Positions 8,360 through 16,984 of a stretch of DNA of 64,000 bases are shown one piece after another. The notes under the pieces are model-generated. The model saw only the letters and a program-made list of their open reading frames with translations. It had not been told where the DNA came from and ran no database searches. The translations under genes and the position numbers were made by a program. Origin of the DNA: Rhodococcus erythropolis NBRC 15567 (GTDB lineage Bacteria > Actinomycetota > Actinomycetes > Mycobacteriales > Mycobacteriaceae). Positions within the stretch are counted from its first letter, which is position 1. Every line of letters begins with the position of its first letter. The DNA is taken from the NCBI RefSeq assembly GCF_001552595.1, contig NZ_BCRM01000005.1:360935-424934 (forward strand). Direction: 5' to 3'.

Positions 8360-8920
8360 TTAGTACTGCGGCCCCCGCGAACGGGTGGGTGTATCCGTGT
8401 CCAGAATCTCACCCTCGAGGACGAGTTCCTTGCCGTTGCTTGCTACGTACTCGGTGGTTTCGGGTGTCTCGACGATGATCTCGCCGTCGATCACCTCGCC
8501 GTTTCCGCGCATGCGCGCCGCGTAGCCGACGGTTCCGGCGAAGGCGTCACCACCGGCGGCAAATGCTGCTGCGCGCTTGCCTGCCAGGAGCACCGCAAGC
8601 GGGCGGAGCGCCCACCGGGTCGGCGGAATCAGAAGCAGAAGGCCCAGAACCGAAGTCACGAGTCCGGGTACGAACATCAACGCGGAGCCCGCCGCGACCA
8701 AGGCGCCGTCGGCGACCGCCAGTGACGGCGATCCCTCACCTCTGGTTGCCTTGCGGAATCCGTCCATGACTCGTCGCCACTGCGAACGCATGAGGATCAA
8801 TCCGACAAGCGAACCGGCGAGAAACAGCAGCACTGTCCAGGCGACACCGATGGCGTTGCCCACGATGACCAATGCGGCGATCTCGACGATCACGTAGAGG
8901 AGGAATACGGCGGCGATCAT
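8360..8920 (-). CDS. fxsA: FxsA family cytoplasmic membrane protein
   Basis: The protein has 186 residues. The start at ATG 8920 is set by AAAGGGGA seven nt upstream and by the hydrophobic first segment MIAAVFLLYVIVEIAAL. Three or four membrane segments (4-20, 26-45, 75-110) carry the FxsA pattern with PGLVTSVLGLLLLIPPTR. The C-terminal 60 residues are acidic and hydrophilic. In E. coli FxsA relieves exclusion of phage T7 by F plasmids; its normal role is unknown. Position matches Rv2053c, next to the lnt/ppm1 locus in mycobacteria. Confidence 0.88.
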   Translation of the reverse strand: MIAAVFLLYVIVEIAALVIVGNAIGVAWTVLLFLAGSLVGLILMRSQWRRVMDGFRKATRGEGSPSLAVADGALVAAGSALMFVPGLVTSVLGLLLLIPPTRWALRPLAVLLAGKRAAAFAAGGDAFAGTVGYAARMRGNGEVIDGEIIVETPETTEYVASNGKELVLEGEILDTDTPTRSRGPQY

Positions 8921-9088
8921 GACGTCCCCTTTCAGACGGTCTATCCGTTCAACGCTCGAGGGGCCGGATTTTCTCCCGACAACGACGCAGAGGTGCAAAA
9001 CAGGCGAGTGCCGTGAGTCACACGGGCCTTCTCTCGCGCACGTGCGACTTGCCTGGCGTTAACTAACGCTCCGCTAACGATTCTAAAC

Positions 9089-9105
9089 CTCAAGTTGACG
9101 TTGAG
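9089..9105 (+). promoter_or_regulatory. MerR/SoxR-like dyad upstream of the exported-protein gene
   Basis: CTCAA-N7-TTGAG is centred 73 nt before the start at 9171, in the context ACCTCAAGTTGACGTTGAG. It resembles the dyads bound by MerR-family regulators such as SoxR. No such regulator is encoded in the window. Confidence 0.3.
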
Positions 9106-9170
9106 ACTATTCGCATGGTCAAGTCACTTCGGGCCGCATTTCCCGGCCTCATGAAATGAAGGAGCCCGAC

Positions 9171-9830
9171 ATGAGCCGACTCCCCGGCAAGACACTCGCC
9201 CGACACATTCCCGCTGCCATCGCCGGCACTGCCGCCGTCGTGGCACTCACCGCCGGCAGCACGATGATCAGCGCGGGAACCGCGGCCGCAGAACCGGTAG
9301 TACCCGAAGGAATTGCCGCGCTGATCGCGCAGGCCGCAGCCATCTCCCCCGAAGCCTCTGCTGCTGTTCAGCAGTTGATCGGCACGGCAGGCGCTGATCA
9401 GATCACGACCGCCCTCGATCTCCCGGACATCGGCGTCACCAAGCCGCAGTCGTTCATGTACCCCGCACCGACAGTCGGGTGTGGCGTGGCCGGTGAACCT
9501 GTCACCGTCACCCTCAGCTCCGCACAGGCCGGTCCGAACTTCCCGTTGCCGCCGTGGGTCGAGGCCGACCATCTCCGGTTCCAGGCAATCCCGGGTTACG
9601 TCGGCATACCCAAGACCTCAGGGTTGAGTGTTGCCTGGATCAACGTCGGCACCTTCAAGGGTGGCATCGTCCCGTTGGACGAGAAGTTGCCCGTACTCGA
9701 TACGCCGTTGCTCTCGAAGGTCGTCGACACCGGCGACGGCAAGGTGTTTGCCGCTCTGTTCGGCAATGTCGATTACGCAGACGGGAAGACCTGCATCGTG
9801 CTGCCAACAGTGGGCGCTTTTGATGCCTGA
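9171..9830 (+). CDS. Exported protein of unknown function
   Basis: The protein has 219 residues. The start at ATG 9171 follows GAAGGAG with 6-nt spacing; an earlier in-frame ATG lacks an RBS. A Sec signal peptide is clear: positive R3, K7 and R11, a hydrophobic core, and cleavage after AGTAAA (about residue 39). The mature part begins with an alanine-rich helical stretch. It is followed by a beta-rich domain with two cysteines (in PTVGCG and GKTCIV) that could form a disulphide. Several corynebacterial secreted proteins look like this, but I cannot name a family. It is monocistronic, with a possible MerR-type site upstream. Confidence 0.85.
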   Translation: MSRLPGKTLARHIPAAIAGTAAVVALTAGSTMISAGTAAAEPVVPEGIAALIAQAAAISPEASAAVQQLIGTAGADQITTALDLPDIGVTKPQSFMYPAPTVGCGVAGEPVTVTLSSAQAGPNFPLPPWVEADHLRFQAIPGYVGIPKTSGLSVAWINVGTFKGGIVPLDEKLPVLDTPLLSKVVDTGDGKVFAALFGNVDYADGKTCIVLPTVGAFDA

Positions 9831-9867
9831 GCAGACCGAAACGCTCGCTGCCTGACAGGCGGCTGGC

Positions 9868-10527
9868 CTACGCGCCCGGAGTCACCAGTCCGGTCTCGTA
9901 GGCCAGCACCACCGCCTGCACACGATCACGCAGATCGAGTTTGGTCAGAATGCGTCCGACGTGCGACTTGATCGTCGATTCGGACAGGTACAGCTGCTGT
10001 GCGATCTCGATGTTCGACAGTCCCGTGGCCACGTGCCCGAGGACTTCGCGTTCGCGTTCGGTCAGGACGTCGAGAACCACCGGATCGCGTCGCGGCGCCG
10101 GACCGTCCACGATGAACCTCGACAGCAGACGACGTGTCACCTTCGGGGAAACAACCGCATCACCGGCCGCCACGCTGCGGATAGCCGACACGAGGTCCTC
10201 GGGCGGGGTGTCCTTGAGAAGAAACCCACTCGCTCCGGCACGCAGGGCGCCGAGCGCGTGTTCGTCCAGGTCGAACGTCGTCATCACCAGGACCCTGGAT
10301 TCGATCCCGGAGGCAAGAATCTGCTCCGTCGCTTTCACACCGTCGACAATCGGCATCCGCACATCCATCAACACGACGTCAGGCTTCAGCGCCACCGCCG
10401 CTGCGACCGCCGCGGCTCCGTCACCGGCCTCACCGATGACCGAGATGTCCTCATGTGCTTCGAGCACCATGTTCAGGCCCATCCGCATGAGTTCCTGGTC
10501 GTCGACTAGCAGCACGGTGATGGGCAC
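9868..10527 (-). CDS. NarL/LuxR-family response regulator
   Basis: The protein has 219 residues. The receiver domain (1-120) has the acidic pocket DD9-10, phospho-acceptor D55 (VVLMDVRMP) and the conserved K in FLLKDTPPED. A LuxR-type helix-turn-helix follows at about 150-210 (LTEREREVLGHVATGLSN, then STIKSHVGRILTKL). It sits 57 nt downstream of a histidine kinase of the matching type, so the two form a two-component pair. The target genes are unknown; the divergent TSUP transporter is one candidate. Confidence 0.95.
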   Translation of the reverse strand: MPITVLLVDDQELMRMGLNMVLEAHEDISVIGEAGDGAAAVAAAVALKPDVVLMDVRMPIVDGVKATEQILASGIESRVLVMTTFDLDEHALGALRAGASGFLLKDTPPEDLVSAIRSVAAGDAVVSPKVTRRLLSRFIVDGPAPRRDPVVLDVLTEREREVLGHVATGLSNIEIAQQLYLSESTIKSHVGRILTKLDLRDRVQAVVLAYETGLVTPGA

Positions 10528-10584
10528 GGCGTAAACCTATCGGGCCTGAGACGTCGGTGCCAATGCGATTGCGGCGAGCCGGGA

Positions 10585-11748
10585 TCAATCGTGGATCTCG
10601 AGCGGCAACTCTGCGTACACACGCCAACTGCCGTCGGGGCGTCGTCCCGTCTCGAGCGTCCCGTGCAGTACCGCCACCCGCTCACGCATGCCGACCAGTC
10701 CGTTGCCCGAACCGTGAGCGAAGGTCGAGCTCGACGTTCCGTTGTCGACGACCTCGAGCAGTACCGCGGTCTCGGTGCGGCGCACGGTGACTCGGGCCTT
10801 CGGGTTCGCGCCGGCGTGGCGGAGGACATTGGTCAGTGATTCCTGAACGAGGCGATGAATGCCCAGGCTGACCGATGGACTGACGTCGTCGAGCTCGCCG
10901 GTCAGCTCGAGGCGCACGCCGAGACCGGCAGCCCGCATCATCTCGACGACCTTGGCGATGCCGGCCGTTCCGTGTTGCGGCATCAAATCGCTACTGACCT
11001 CGGTGCGCAGAAGCGAGACGGTCCGGCGAAGCTCGGCAAGGGCGTCACGTCCGGTGCTGGAGATGTTGCCGAGCGCCTTCTTCGCCAACGCGGGATTGGA
11101 ATCGACGGCGTACGAGGCGCCGTCCGCTTGAACGATCATCACGCTGACCGCGTGGGCAACGACGTCGTGGAGTTCGCGGGCGATCCGGGTTCTTTCCGTC
11201 GCCACCGCATCCTCGGCGCGGCGGTCTCGTTCGTATTCGGCCACTTCGAGTCTGGCGGCCACTTCCTCGTCGTAGGCACGTCGCGCGCTCAAGAACTCGG
11301 CGGTGATCCAGGCCAGCGCATAGAGCAGCGTCGCGATGATGATCGTCAGGATCACGTCTTGGCGGATGACGAGCAACGAGAGAGTCATGTCCAGGGCAAG
11401 GAAGCACGCGAATATCGCCCCGGTACGCCGATCGACGTACGCAACGAGTGTGTAGAGCGAAACTCCGAGCGCCAGCAGGCCTGGATGTTCCGCAGCCGGA
11501 TCCCCGGTCGCCCACATCATCAGGGTCGCGAAGTACGACATCGACAATATGGACGCAGCGGACACACGCGGATATTTGCGACGCCACACGACGGGAAGGC
11601 AGATCAGAAATCCGACGACGAGCTGAGGCCACCGCTCCTCACGCGGCGAACTGACGAACGTGACTACCTCGAGCGCGAAGAACACGAGCGCGAGCGCGCT
11701 GTCCGCGATCATCGGCTTTCCTCGCAGCCACAGGCTGAACCTCCGCAT
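10585..11748 (-). CDS. HisKA_3-type sensor histidine kinase
   Basis: The protein has 387 residues. About five membrane helices fill residues 15-150 with no large outside loop, so it probably senses a signal in the membrane. A short coiled coil (155-185) leads to the dimerisation domain with phospho-acceptor H194 in ARELHDVVAH. The ATPase domain follows, with the N box in RLVQESLTNVLRHAG, DNG and GNGLVGMRERV. This is the DesK/LiaS-like architecture that partners NarL-type regulators, as found next door. The signal is not known. Confidence 0.93.
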   Translation of the reverse strand: MRRFSLWLRGKPMIADSALALVFFALEVVTFVSSPREERWPQLVVGFLICLPVVWRRKYPRVSAASILSMSYFATLMMWATGDPAAEHPGLLALGVSLYTLVAYVDRRTGAIFACFLALDMTLSLLVIRQDVILTIIIATLLYALAWITAEFLSARRAYDEEVAARLEVAEYERDRRAEDAVATERTRIARELHDVVAHAVSVMIVQADGASYAVDSNPALAKKALGNISSTGRDALAELRRTVSLLRTEVSSDLMPQHGTAGIAKVVEMMRAAGLGVRLELTGELDDVSPSVSLGIHRLVQESLTNVLRHAGANPKARVTVRRTETAVLLEVVDNGTSSSTFAHGSGNGLVGMRERVAVLHGTLETGRRPDGSWRVYAELPLEIHD

Positions 11749-11786
11749 GTGCTCAAGAGTGTCACAGCTGTGAAAGAGTCACCGCC

Positions 11787-12554
11787 GTGGATATTGCTGA
11801 TTGGGGACTGCTGATGACGGCAGCAACGGCGGCGGGTTGGGTGGACGCCGTCGTCGGCGGCGGCGGATTGATTCTGTTGCCCGCGCTCTTTCTGGTCGCC
11901 CCGCAATTGACCCCGCAGGCCGCACTGGCCACCAACAAACTGACGGCATTCACTGGGACGAGTGCTGCGGTGTACACGTTCTCGCGTCGAATCCCGATGG
12001 AATGGCGGCAGATGGCGCCGGCAGCCGCCTTGGCTGCGGTGACGTCCGCGTGCGGGGCGGCGGCCGTTTCACTGATCGACAAGAAGTACTTCATTCCGAT
12101 CGTGATGGTCGTACTCGTCGCTGTCGCCGTCTTCGTGACAATGCGGCCGACGCTGGGCACCACGATCGCCACTCATCGTCCGACGCAGCGCAAGACCGTC
12201 CTCGTCCTGCTGCTCTCCGCCGGACTCATCGGGCTTTACGACGGTCTGCTCGGACCCGGCACCGGCACTTTCCTCATCATCAGCTTCGCCACCTTCCTCG
12301 GAACCGAATTCGTTCGGAGCGCGGCTATGGCGAAGGTGATCAATCTCGGTTCCAATTTCGGCGCGCTCGCCTACTTCGCCGTCACCGGGCATGTCTGGTG
12401 GAGTTTGGGTTTGGCGATGGCGGTGTGCAACGTTCTCGGCGCGGTCATCGGTTCGCGGATGGCGCTGAGCAAGGGATCCGGATTCGTCCGGATCACGCTG
12501 TTGGTGGTCGTGATCGCCATGGTGATTCGCCTCGGATGGCAGCAGTTCGGTTGA
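11787..12554 (+). CDS. TSUP (TauE/SafE) family membrane transporter
   Basis: The protein has 255 residues from GTG 11787, with eight hydrophobic segments in two pseudo-repeats. Glycine-rich motifs GWVDAVVGGGGLILLPAL (about 17-34) and GLYDGLLGPGTGTFLII (about 150-166) are the hallmark of the TSUP family, which exports or imports sulfite, sulfonates, sulfoacetate or related anions. The substrate is not determinable here. The gene is divergent from the two-component system with 38 nt between starts, so shared control is possible. Confidence 0.9.
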   Translation: MDIADWGLLMTAATAAGWVDAVVGGGGLILLPALFLVAPQLTPQAALATNKLTAFTGTSAAVYTFSRRIPMEWRQMAPAAALAAVTSACGAAAVSLIDKKYFIPIVMVVLVAVAVFVTMRPTLGTTIATHRPTQRKTVLVLLLSAGLIGLYDGLLGPGTGTFLIISFATFLGTEFVRSAAMAKVINLGSNFGALAYFAVTGHVWWSLGLAMAVCNVLGAVIGSRMALSKGSGFVRITLLVVVIAMVIRLGWQQFG

Positions 12555-12571
12555 GATCGGCGGTCGTCGGC

Positions 12572-12577
12572 TAGCGT
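12572..12577 (+). promoter_or_regulatory. -10 box of tldD
   Basis: TAGCGT lies 7 nt before GTG 12585, a leaderless arrangement. This is the reason I prefer this GTG to the one at 12579. Confidence 0.5.
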
Positions 12578-12584
12578 CGTGTGC

Positions 12585-14105
12585 GTGACCGTCACCCGAG
12601 ATGTCGATGCAGATTTCCTCGCCCTCCCGCTGCGAGCCGTCGCTGATGCGGCGCTGTCGGCAGCGAGAACAGCCGGCGCCCAGCACGCCGATGTTCGTGT
12701 CCACCGCGTGCTCACACAGTCGATCCGCTTGCGCGACGGCGTAGTTCAGGCGGTGTCCGACGGAGACGAGATCGGGGTCGCCGTCCGTGTGATCGTCGAC
12801 GGCACGTGGGGATTCGCCTCGCACGCCGACGTATCTCCTGACGTCGCGGCTGCGCTGGCACGCCAAGCGGTCGAGGTTGCGAAGGCATTACGCTCGCTCA
12901 ATCGGGATCCGGTCACCCTCGCCGACGAGCCCGTCTATGCCGACGCGACGTGGGTGTCCCCGTACCTCGAAGATCCCTTCGCGACACCGACGGCCGACAA
13001 GGTAGCGCTGCTGGTCGACTACTCCGGACGGCTTCAAGCCGCTGACGGCGTGGATCACGTCACGGCGAGCGTCCTCCAGGTCAAGGAGCAAACTTTCTAC
13101 GCGGATCTGGCCGGTTCGTCGATCACCCAGCAACGGGTGCGTCTGCACCCCGAATTCGAGGCTACCGCCGTCGACAAGTCGGCCGGCAGCTTCGAATCGA
13201 TGCGCACCTTGGCGCCGCCGGTAGGTCGCGGATGGGAGTACCTCGGGGCGCAGAGCACGTGGAACTGGGGCGAAGAGCTCGCGCAGATCCCGGAGTGGCT
13301 GGCCGAGAAGACCAAGGCGCCCACTGTCGAAGCAGGTCCGACCGATCTCGTGATCGATCCGACCAATCTGTGGCTCACGATCCACGAATCCATCGGACAC
13401 GCCACCGAATACGACCGCGCGATCGGCTACGAAGCGGCCTACGCCGGTACGTCGTTCGCGACGCCGGACAAGCTGGGAACGCTGAAATACGGAACGCCAC
13501 TCATGCACGTGACCGCCGATCGTAACGAAGAGCACGGCCTGGCCAGCGTCGGATTCGACGACGACGGCGTCGCCTCTCAACGGTGGGATCTGGTGGCAGA
13601 CGGAACACTGGTCGGGTATCAACTAGACCGCGTGTTCGCGCCGAGGCTGTGGCTGACGCGTTCCAACGGCTGCTCGTACGCCGACTCCGCACATCACGTT
13701 CCCATCCAGCGAATGGCCAACGTCTCGCTCTCCCCCGACCCTTCTACGGACACCTCGACCGCAGACCTGATCTCGCGAGTCGAGAACGGCATCTACGTCG
13801 TCGGTGACAAGTCCTGGTCGATCGACATGCAGCGCTACAACTTCCAGTTCACCGGTCAGCGGTTCTTCAAGATCCGTGACGGAAAACTCGACGGTCAGGT
13901 ACGTGACGTGGCGTATCAGGCGACGACGACGGATTTCTGGGGCTCGATGGAAGCCGTTGGCGGTGAGTCGACCTGGCGCCTGCAGGGCGCGTTCAACTGC
14001 GGCAAGGCGCAACCCGGTCAGGTTGCGGCGGTCAGCCACGGCTGCCCGTCCGCTCTGTTCCGCGGAGTCAACATCCTCAATACTCGTTCGGAGGCTCAGC
14101 AGTGA
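12585..14105 (+). CDS. tldD: TldD-family metalloprotease
   Basis: The protein has 506 residues. The zinc site HESIGH (H267, E268, H272) fits the HExxxH motif of TldD. TldD and TldE/PmbA form a heterodimeric protease that trims peptides, including the leader of microcin B17 and other modified peptides, and unfolded proteins in archaea. Conserved end segments (GIYVVGDKSWSIDMQRYNFQ and SHGCPSALFRGVNILNT) are present. The stop overlaps the start of the PmbA-like partner by 4 nt, as expected for two subunits made together. No RiPP precursor or modification gene is nearby, so the natural substrate is unknown. Confidence 0.9.
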   Translation: MTVTRDVDADFLALPLRAVADAALSAARTAGAQHADVRVHRVLTQSIRLRDGVVQAVSDGDEIGVAVRVIVDGTWGFASHADVSPDVAAALARQAVEVAKALRSLNRDPVTLADEPVYADATWVSPYLEDPFATPTADKVALLVDYSGRLQAADGVDHVTASVLQVKEQTFYADLAGSSITQQRVRLHPEFEATAVDKSAGSFESMRTLAPPVGRGWEYLGAQSTWNWGEELAQIPEWLAEKTKAPTVEAGPTDLVIDPTNLWLTIHESIGHATEYDRAIGYEAAYAGTSFATPDKLGTLKYGTPLMHVTADRNEEHGLASVGFDDDGVASQRWDLVADGTLVGYQLDRVFAPRLWLTRSNGCSYADSAHHVPIQRMANVSLSPDPSTDTSTADLISRVENGIYVVGDKSWSIDMQRYNFQFTGQRFFKIRDGKLDGQVRDVAYQATTTDFWGSMEAVGGESTWRLQGAFNCGKAQPGQVAAVSHGCPSALFRGVNILNTRSEAQQ

Positions 14106-15460
14106 TCGATCCGCAGCAGGTCGTCGAGCGTGCATTGGCCGCGAGGACGGTAGACGAATCGTTGGTGATCGTGACCGATGCGAGTGAGGCGTCGCTGCGG
14201 TGGGCCAACAATTCGATGACCACCAACGGAGTTTCGCTGTCCCGGACGTGGACGGTGATCTCGATCGTGCGCGAGGGTGACATCGCGAAGGTGGGCACTG
14301 TCAGTTCCAGCAGTGTCGATCCGGAGCAGATTTCCGCACTCGTACAGGCAAGCGAACAGGCTGCGCGCACAGCCACTCCGGCTGACGACGCGTCCGACCT
14401 GATCACGCAGTCGGCGGCAGAGACCGACTGGGACCTGCCGGCCGCCCTGACCGACATCGGTGTCTTTGCGCAGTTGGCTGCCGACCTGTCCACGGCCTTC
14501 GACAGTGACGACCAGTTGTTCGGCTTCGCTCACCACCAGTTGCACACCACCTGGCTCGGAACTTCGACGGGCGTGCGACGTAGAACGGCTCAGGCCACCG
14601 GCTCCGTGGAGATCAACGGCAAGCGCGGCGACGCCAGCGCCTGGGTCGGATCCGGAACTGTCGATTTCACTGACATTTCAGTGCCGAATCTTTTGTCGCA
14701 GTTGACCACTCGGCTCGACTGGGCGGAGAATTCGGTCAGTCTGCCTGCCGGCCGCTACGAGACGATTCTTCCGCCTTCTGCTGTCGCGGACCTGATGATC
14801 TATCTGATGTGGACCATGGAGGGTCGCGGCGCCGAAGAGGGCCACACCGCACTTTCCACCACCGGTGGTACCCGGATCGGCGAGAAGCTCGGATTGCCAC
14901 TGACACTCACCTCCGACCCCGGCGCCGAGGGCTTGCAGTCCGCGCCGTTCGTGATCACGACGTCGTCGAGTGAATCCGTCTCACTGTTCGACAACGGTAT
15001 GGAGATCGAACCCGTCGACTGGGTCCGAGACGGCGTCGTCAATGCGCTGGCGTACCCGCGCCACGCTGCACGAGAATTCGGTCGACCTGTCGCAGTTCCC
15101 GGCGACAATCTCATCCTGACCGGTGGTGACGACACCTCGATCGAGGACATGATCGCAGGTACCGAGAAGGGTCTACTGCTCACAACCCTCTGGTACATCC
15201 GTGAGGTGGATCCGACGACGCTGCTGTTGACCGGACTCACCCGTGACGGGGTGTATTTGATCGAGGACGGCAAGATCGTCGGCGCCGTCAACAACTTCCG
15301 TTTCAACGAGAGCCCGCTCGATCTCCTGCGGCGGGTCACCGAGGCTGGACGCACCGAGATCACGCTTCCCCGCGAGTGGAAAGACTGGTTCACCCGCACG
15401 GCCATGCCGCCCATGCGGATTCCCGACTTCCACATGTCCTCGGTCAGCCAGGCGCAGTGA
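14102..15460 (+). CDS. TldD/PmbA (TldE) family partner subunit
   Basis: The protein has 452 residues from GTG 14102. It has the TldD/PmbA fold but lacks the HExxxH zinc motif, as expected for the non-catalytic TldE/PmbA subunit. Typical segments are LPAGRYETILPPSAVADLM and the C-terminal LLTGLTRDGVYLIEDGKIVG. It overlaps the tldD stop by 4 nt upstream and shares one base with the epimerase start downstream, so the three form one operon. Confidence 0.88.
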   Translation: MIDPQQVVERALAARTVDESLVIVTDASEASLRWANNSMTTNGVSLSRTWTVISIVREGDIAKVGTVSSSSVDPEQISALVQASEQAARTATPADDASDLITQSAAETDWDLPAALTDIGVFAQLAADLSTAFDSDDQLFGFAHHQLHTTWLGTSTGVRRRTAQATGSVEINGKRGDASAWVGSGTVDFTDISVPNLLSQLTTRLDWAENSVSLPAGRYETILPPSAVADLMIYLMWTMEGRGAEEGHTALSTTGGTRIGEKLGLPLTLTSDPGAEGLQSAPFVITTSSSESVSLFDNGMEIEPVDWVRDGVVNALAYPRHAAREFGRPVAVPGDNLILTGGDDTSIEDMIAGTEKGLLLTTLWYIREVDPTTLLLTGLTRDGVYLIEDGKIVGAVNNFRFNESPLDLLRRVTEAGRTEITLPREWKDWFTRTAMPPMRIPDFHMSSVSQAQ

Positions 15461-16365
15461 TGACGAAGGTCGTGATCGCCGGCGGCACCGGCGCTCTCGG
15501 CCGCCGAATCAGCGACGATCTCGCCGACCGTGGGTATGACGTCGTGGTCCTGACTCGGTCACCGAAACCCGGCGGGCACAGGCAGGTTCAGTGGGACGGT
15601 GTCACGGTAGGCGACTGGGCAGGAGAACTCGACGGCGCCGCGGTGATCAACCTCGCCGGCGAGTTGGTCGATCGCCGACCCACCCCGGCAAACATCGCAC
15701 TGCTCACCAACTCCCGAGTCGATCCGACCCGCGCGCTGGTCGAAGCGTCGAAACTACTGGCGCACCCTGTTCCGGTGTGGATCCAAGCGAGCACGCTCGC
15801 AATCTACGGCGACGCCGGAGAGACCCGACTCGACGAGGCTTCCCCACTCGCTGACGGACCACCTCAGATGACCGACGTCGCAAAGGACTGGGAGGCAGCG
15901 GTCGAGGGAGCAAACACGTCACGAGTAGTGATCCTGCGAACCAGCGTCGTATTGGAGAAGGGCACACCGGCGCTAGAGCGACTCCTGTTGCTCGTACGTC
16001 TCGGTCTGGGCGGACGCGTTGCGTCAGGTCGACAATGGACAAGTTGGATTCACATCGACGACTGGCTGTCGATCGTTCGTTGGACCCTCGAACCCGATTC
16101 GGCTGCCTCGGGCGTGGTCATCGCGACTGCCCCGGATCCCGTCCGCAATTCAGAACTGATGGCCGGGCTGCGCAAGCACCTTCACCGGCCACCTGCGCCG
16201 CCGACGCCCGCTGTCATGGTCAGATTCGGCGCGTTCCTGCTGCGCAGCGACGCTGCCTTGGGCCTGACGGGTCGTCACGCCGTGTCGAAAGTGCTGACGG
16301 ACAACGGCTTCCCCTTCACCTATCCGCGGTTCGATTCAGCGTTGGACGATCTGCTCGGCAACTGA
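15460..16365 (+). CDS. YfcH/SDR39U1-type NAD(P)-dependent epimerase
   Basis: The protein has 301 residues from ATG 15460, which overlaps the previous stop as TGATG. The dinucleotide-binding motif GGTGALGRRI is at the N-terminus. The middle (QASTLAIYGD, then ADGPPQMTDVAKDWE) and the C-terminal DUF1731-like part (ALGLTGRHAVSKVLTDNGF, PRFDSALDDLL) match the TIGR01777 family of atypical short-chain dehydrogenases. The substrate is unknown. It ends 5 bp from the convergent PPOX gene. Confidence 0.88.
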   Translation: MTKVVIAGGTGALGRRISDDLADRGYDVVVLTRSPKPGGHRQVQWDGVTVGDWAGELDGAAVINLAGELVDRRPTPANIALLTNSRVDPTRALVEASKLLAHPVPVWIQASTLAIYGDAGETRLDEASPLADGPPQMTDVAKDWEAAVEGANTSRVVILRTSVVLEKGTPALERLLLLVRLGLGGRVASGRQWTSWIHIDDWLSIVRWTLEPDSAASGVVIATAPDPVRNSELMAGLRKHLHRPPAPPTPAVMVRFGAFLLRSDAALGLTGRHAVSKVLTDNGFPFTYPRFDSALDDLLGN

Positions 16366-16370
16366 CGCGG

Positions 16371-16751
16371 TCAAGCTGCAGTGATGGCAAGTCCGATCGT
16401 TCCGGTCTTGCCGCGGCGCAGGAGACTGCCTTTCATGGTGATCCAGCCAAGGATTCCGTAGCGACGCGCGATCGCGTCGCGAGCATGATCGGTGCCCGGC
16501 GCGTCGAGGATCTCGGCGACGGCGGCAACCGGTTCACCCTTCGGATTTCCCCGCGCGTCACACGCGGCGACTGTGACCGAGGGGTTTCGCTTGATGCGCT
16601 TGACCTTGTAGGAATCGGTGACGGTCCACATCAGGAGCTTGTCGCCGTCCGGCGCGGCCCAGAGCGGCGTCGCCACCGGCGTTCCGTCCTTGCGGAAGGT
16701 CGTGAGTAGGACGTACTTGGCCTCGGAGACGCGCTTGAAGTCGGAGTTCAC
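16371..16751 (-). CDS. PPOX-fold flavin/F420-dependent protein
   Basis: The protein has 126 residues. The split-barrel pattern YVLLTTFRKDGTPVATPLW followed by LLMWTVTDSYKVKRIKRNP is typical of actinobacterial PPOX-class F420- or flavin-binding proteins. Rv2061c, also next to cobN in M. tuberculosis, is the probable counterpart. GTG 16751 is chosen because a TATCCT box precedes it by 6 nt; the longer open frame upstream has no RBS. The physiological substrate is not known. Confidence 0.82.
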   Translation of the reverse strand: MNSDFKRVSEAKYVLLTTFRKDGTPVATPLWAAPDGDKLLMWTVTDSYKVKRIKRNPSVTVAACDARGNPKGEPVAAVAEILDAPGTDHARDAIARRYGILGWITMKGSLLRRGKTGTIGLAITAA

Positions 16752-16757
16752 TCCTCG

Positions 16758-16763
16758 AGGATA
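16758..16763 (-). promoter_or_regulatory. -10 box of the PPOX gene
   Basis: TATCCT ends 6 nt before GTG 16751, which suggests a leaderless transcript starting at or next to the GTG. Confidence 0.5.
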
Positions 16764-16954
16764 GGGGCGGGAACCGCTCACTGGACACCGATGAGCCTCG
16801 GCGACTATCCGGCGACCTTCCGCAATCGGCTGAAGCATGCCACTTATGCACGTTTTATCCGGTTTCTGTGCGCATTCAACATGCCGTTTCGTCCCCAAAC
16901 TCCATCTCGAGTTATTCTGAGGCAAATCGTCGAACTGGGGAGTCGAACAAACAC

Positions 16955-16984
16955 ATGCAGCGTCGTGACATGCAGCGTCGTGAC
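16955..16984 (+). repeat. 15-bp tandem duplication at the choE start
   Basis: ATGCAGCGTCGTGAC occurs twice in a row (16955-16969, 16970-16984). It duplicates the start codon and the arginine pair, giving MQRRDMQRRD. Confidence 0.95.

Noticed and set aside
12585..15460. RiPP biosynthesis locus based on TldD/PmbA
   Set aside because: No precursor peptide, cyclase or radical SAM gene is nearby. TldD/PmbA pairs are common housekeeping proteases.
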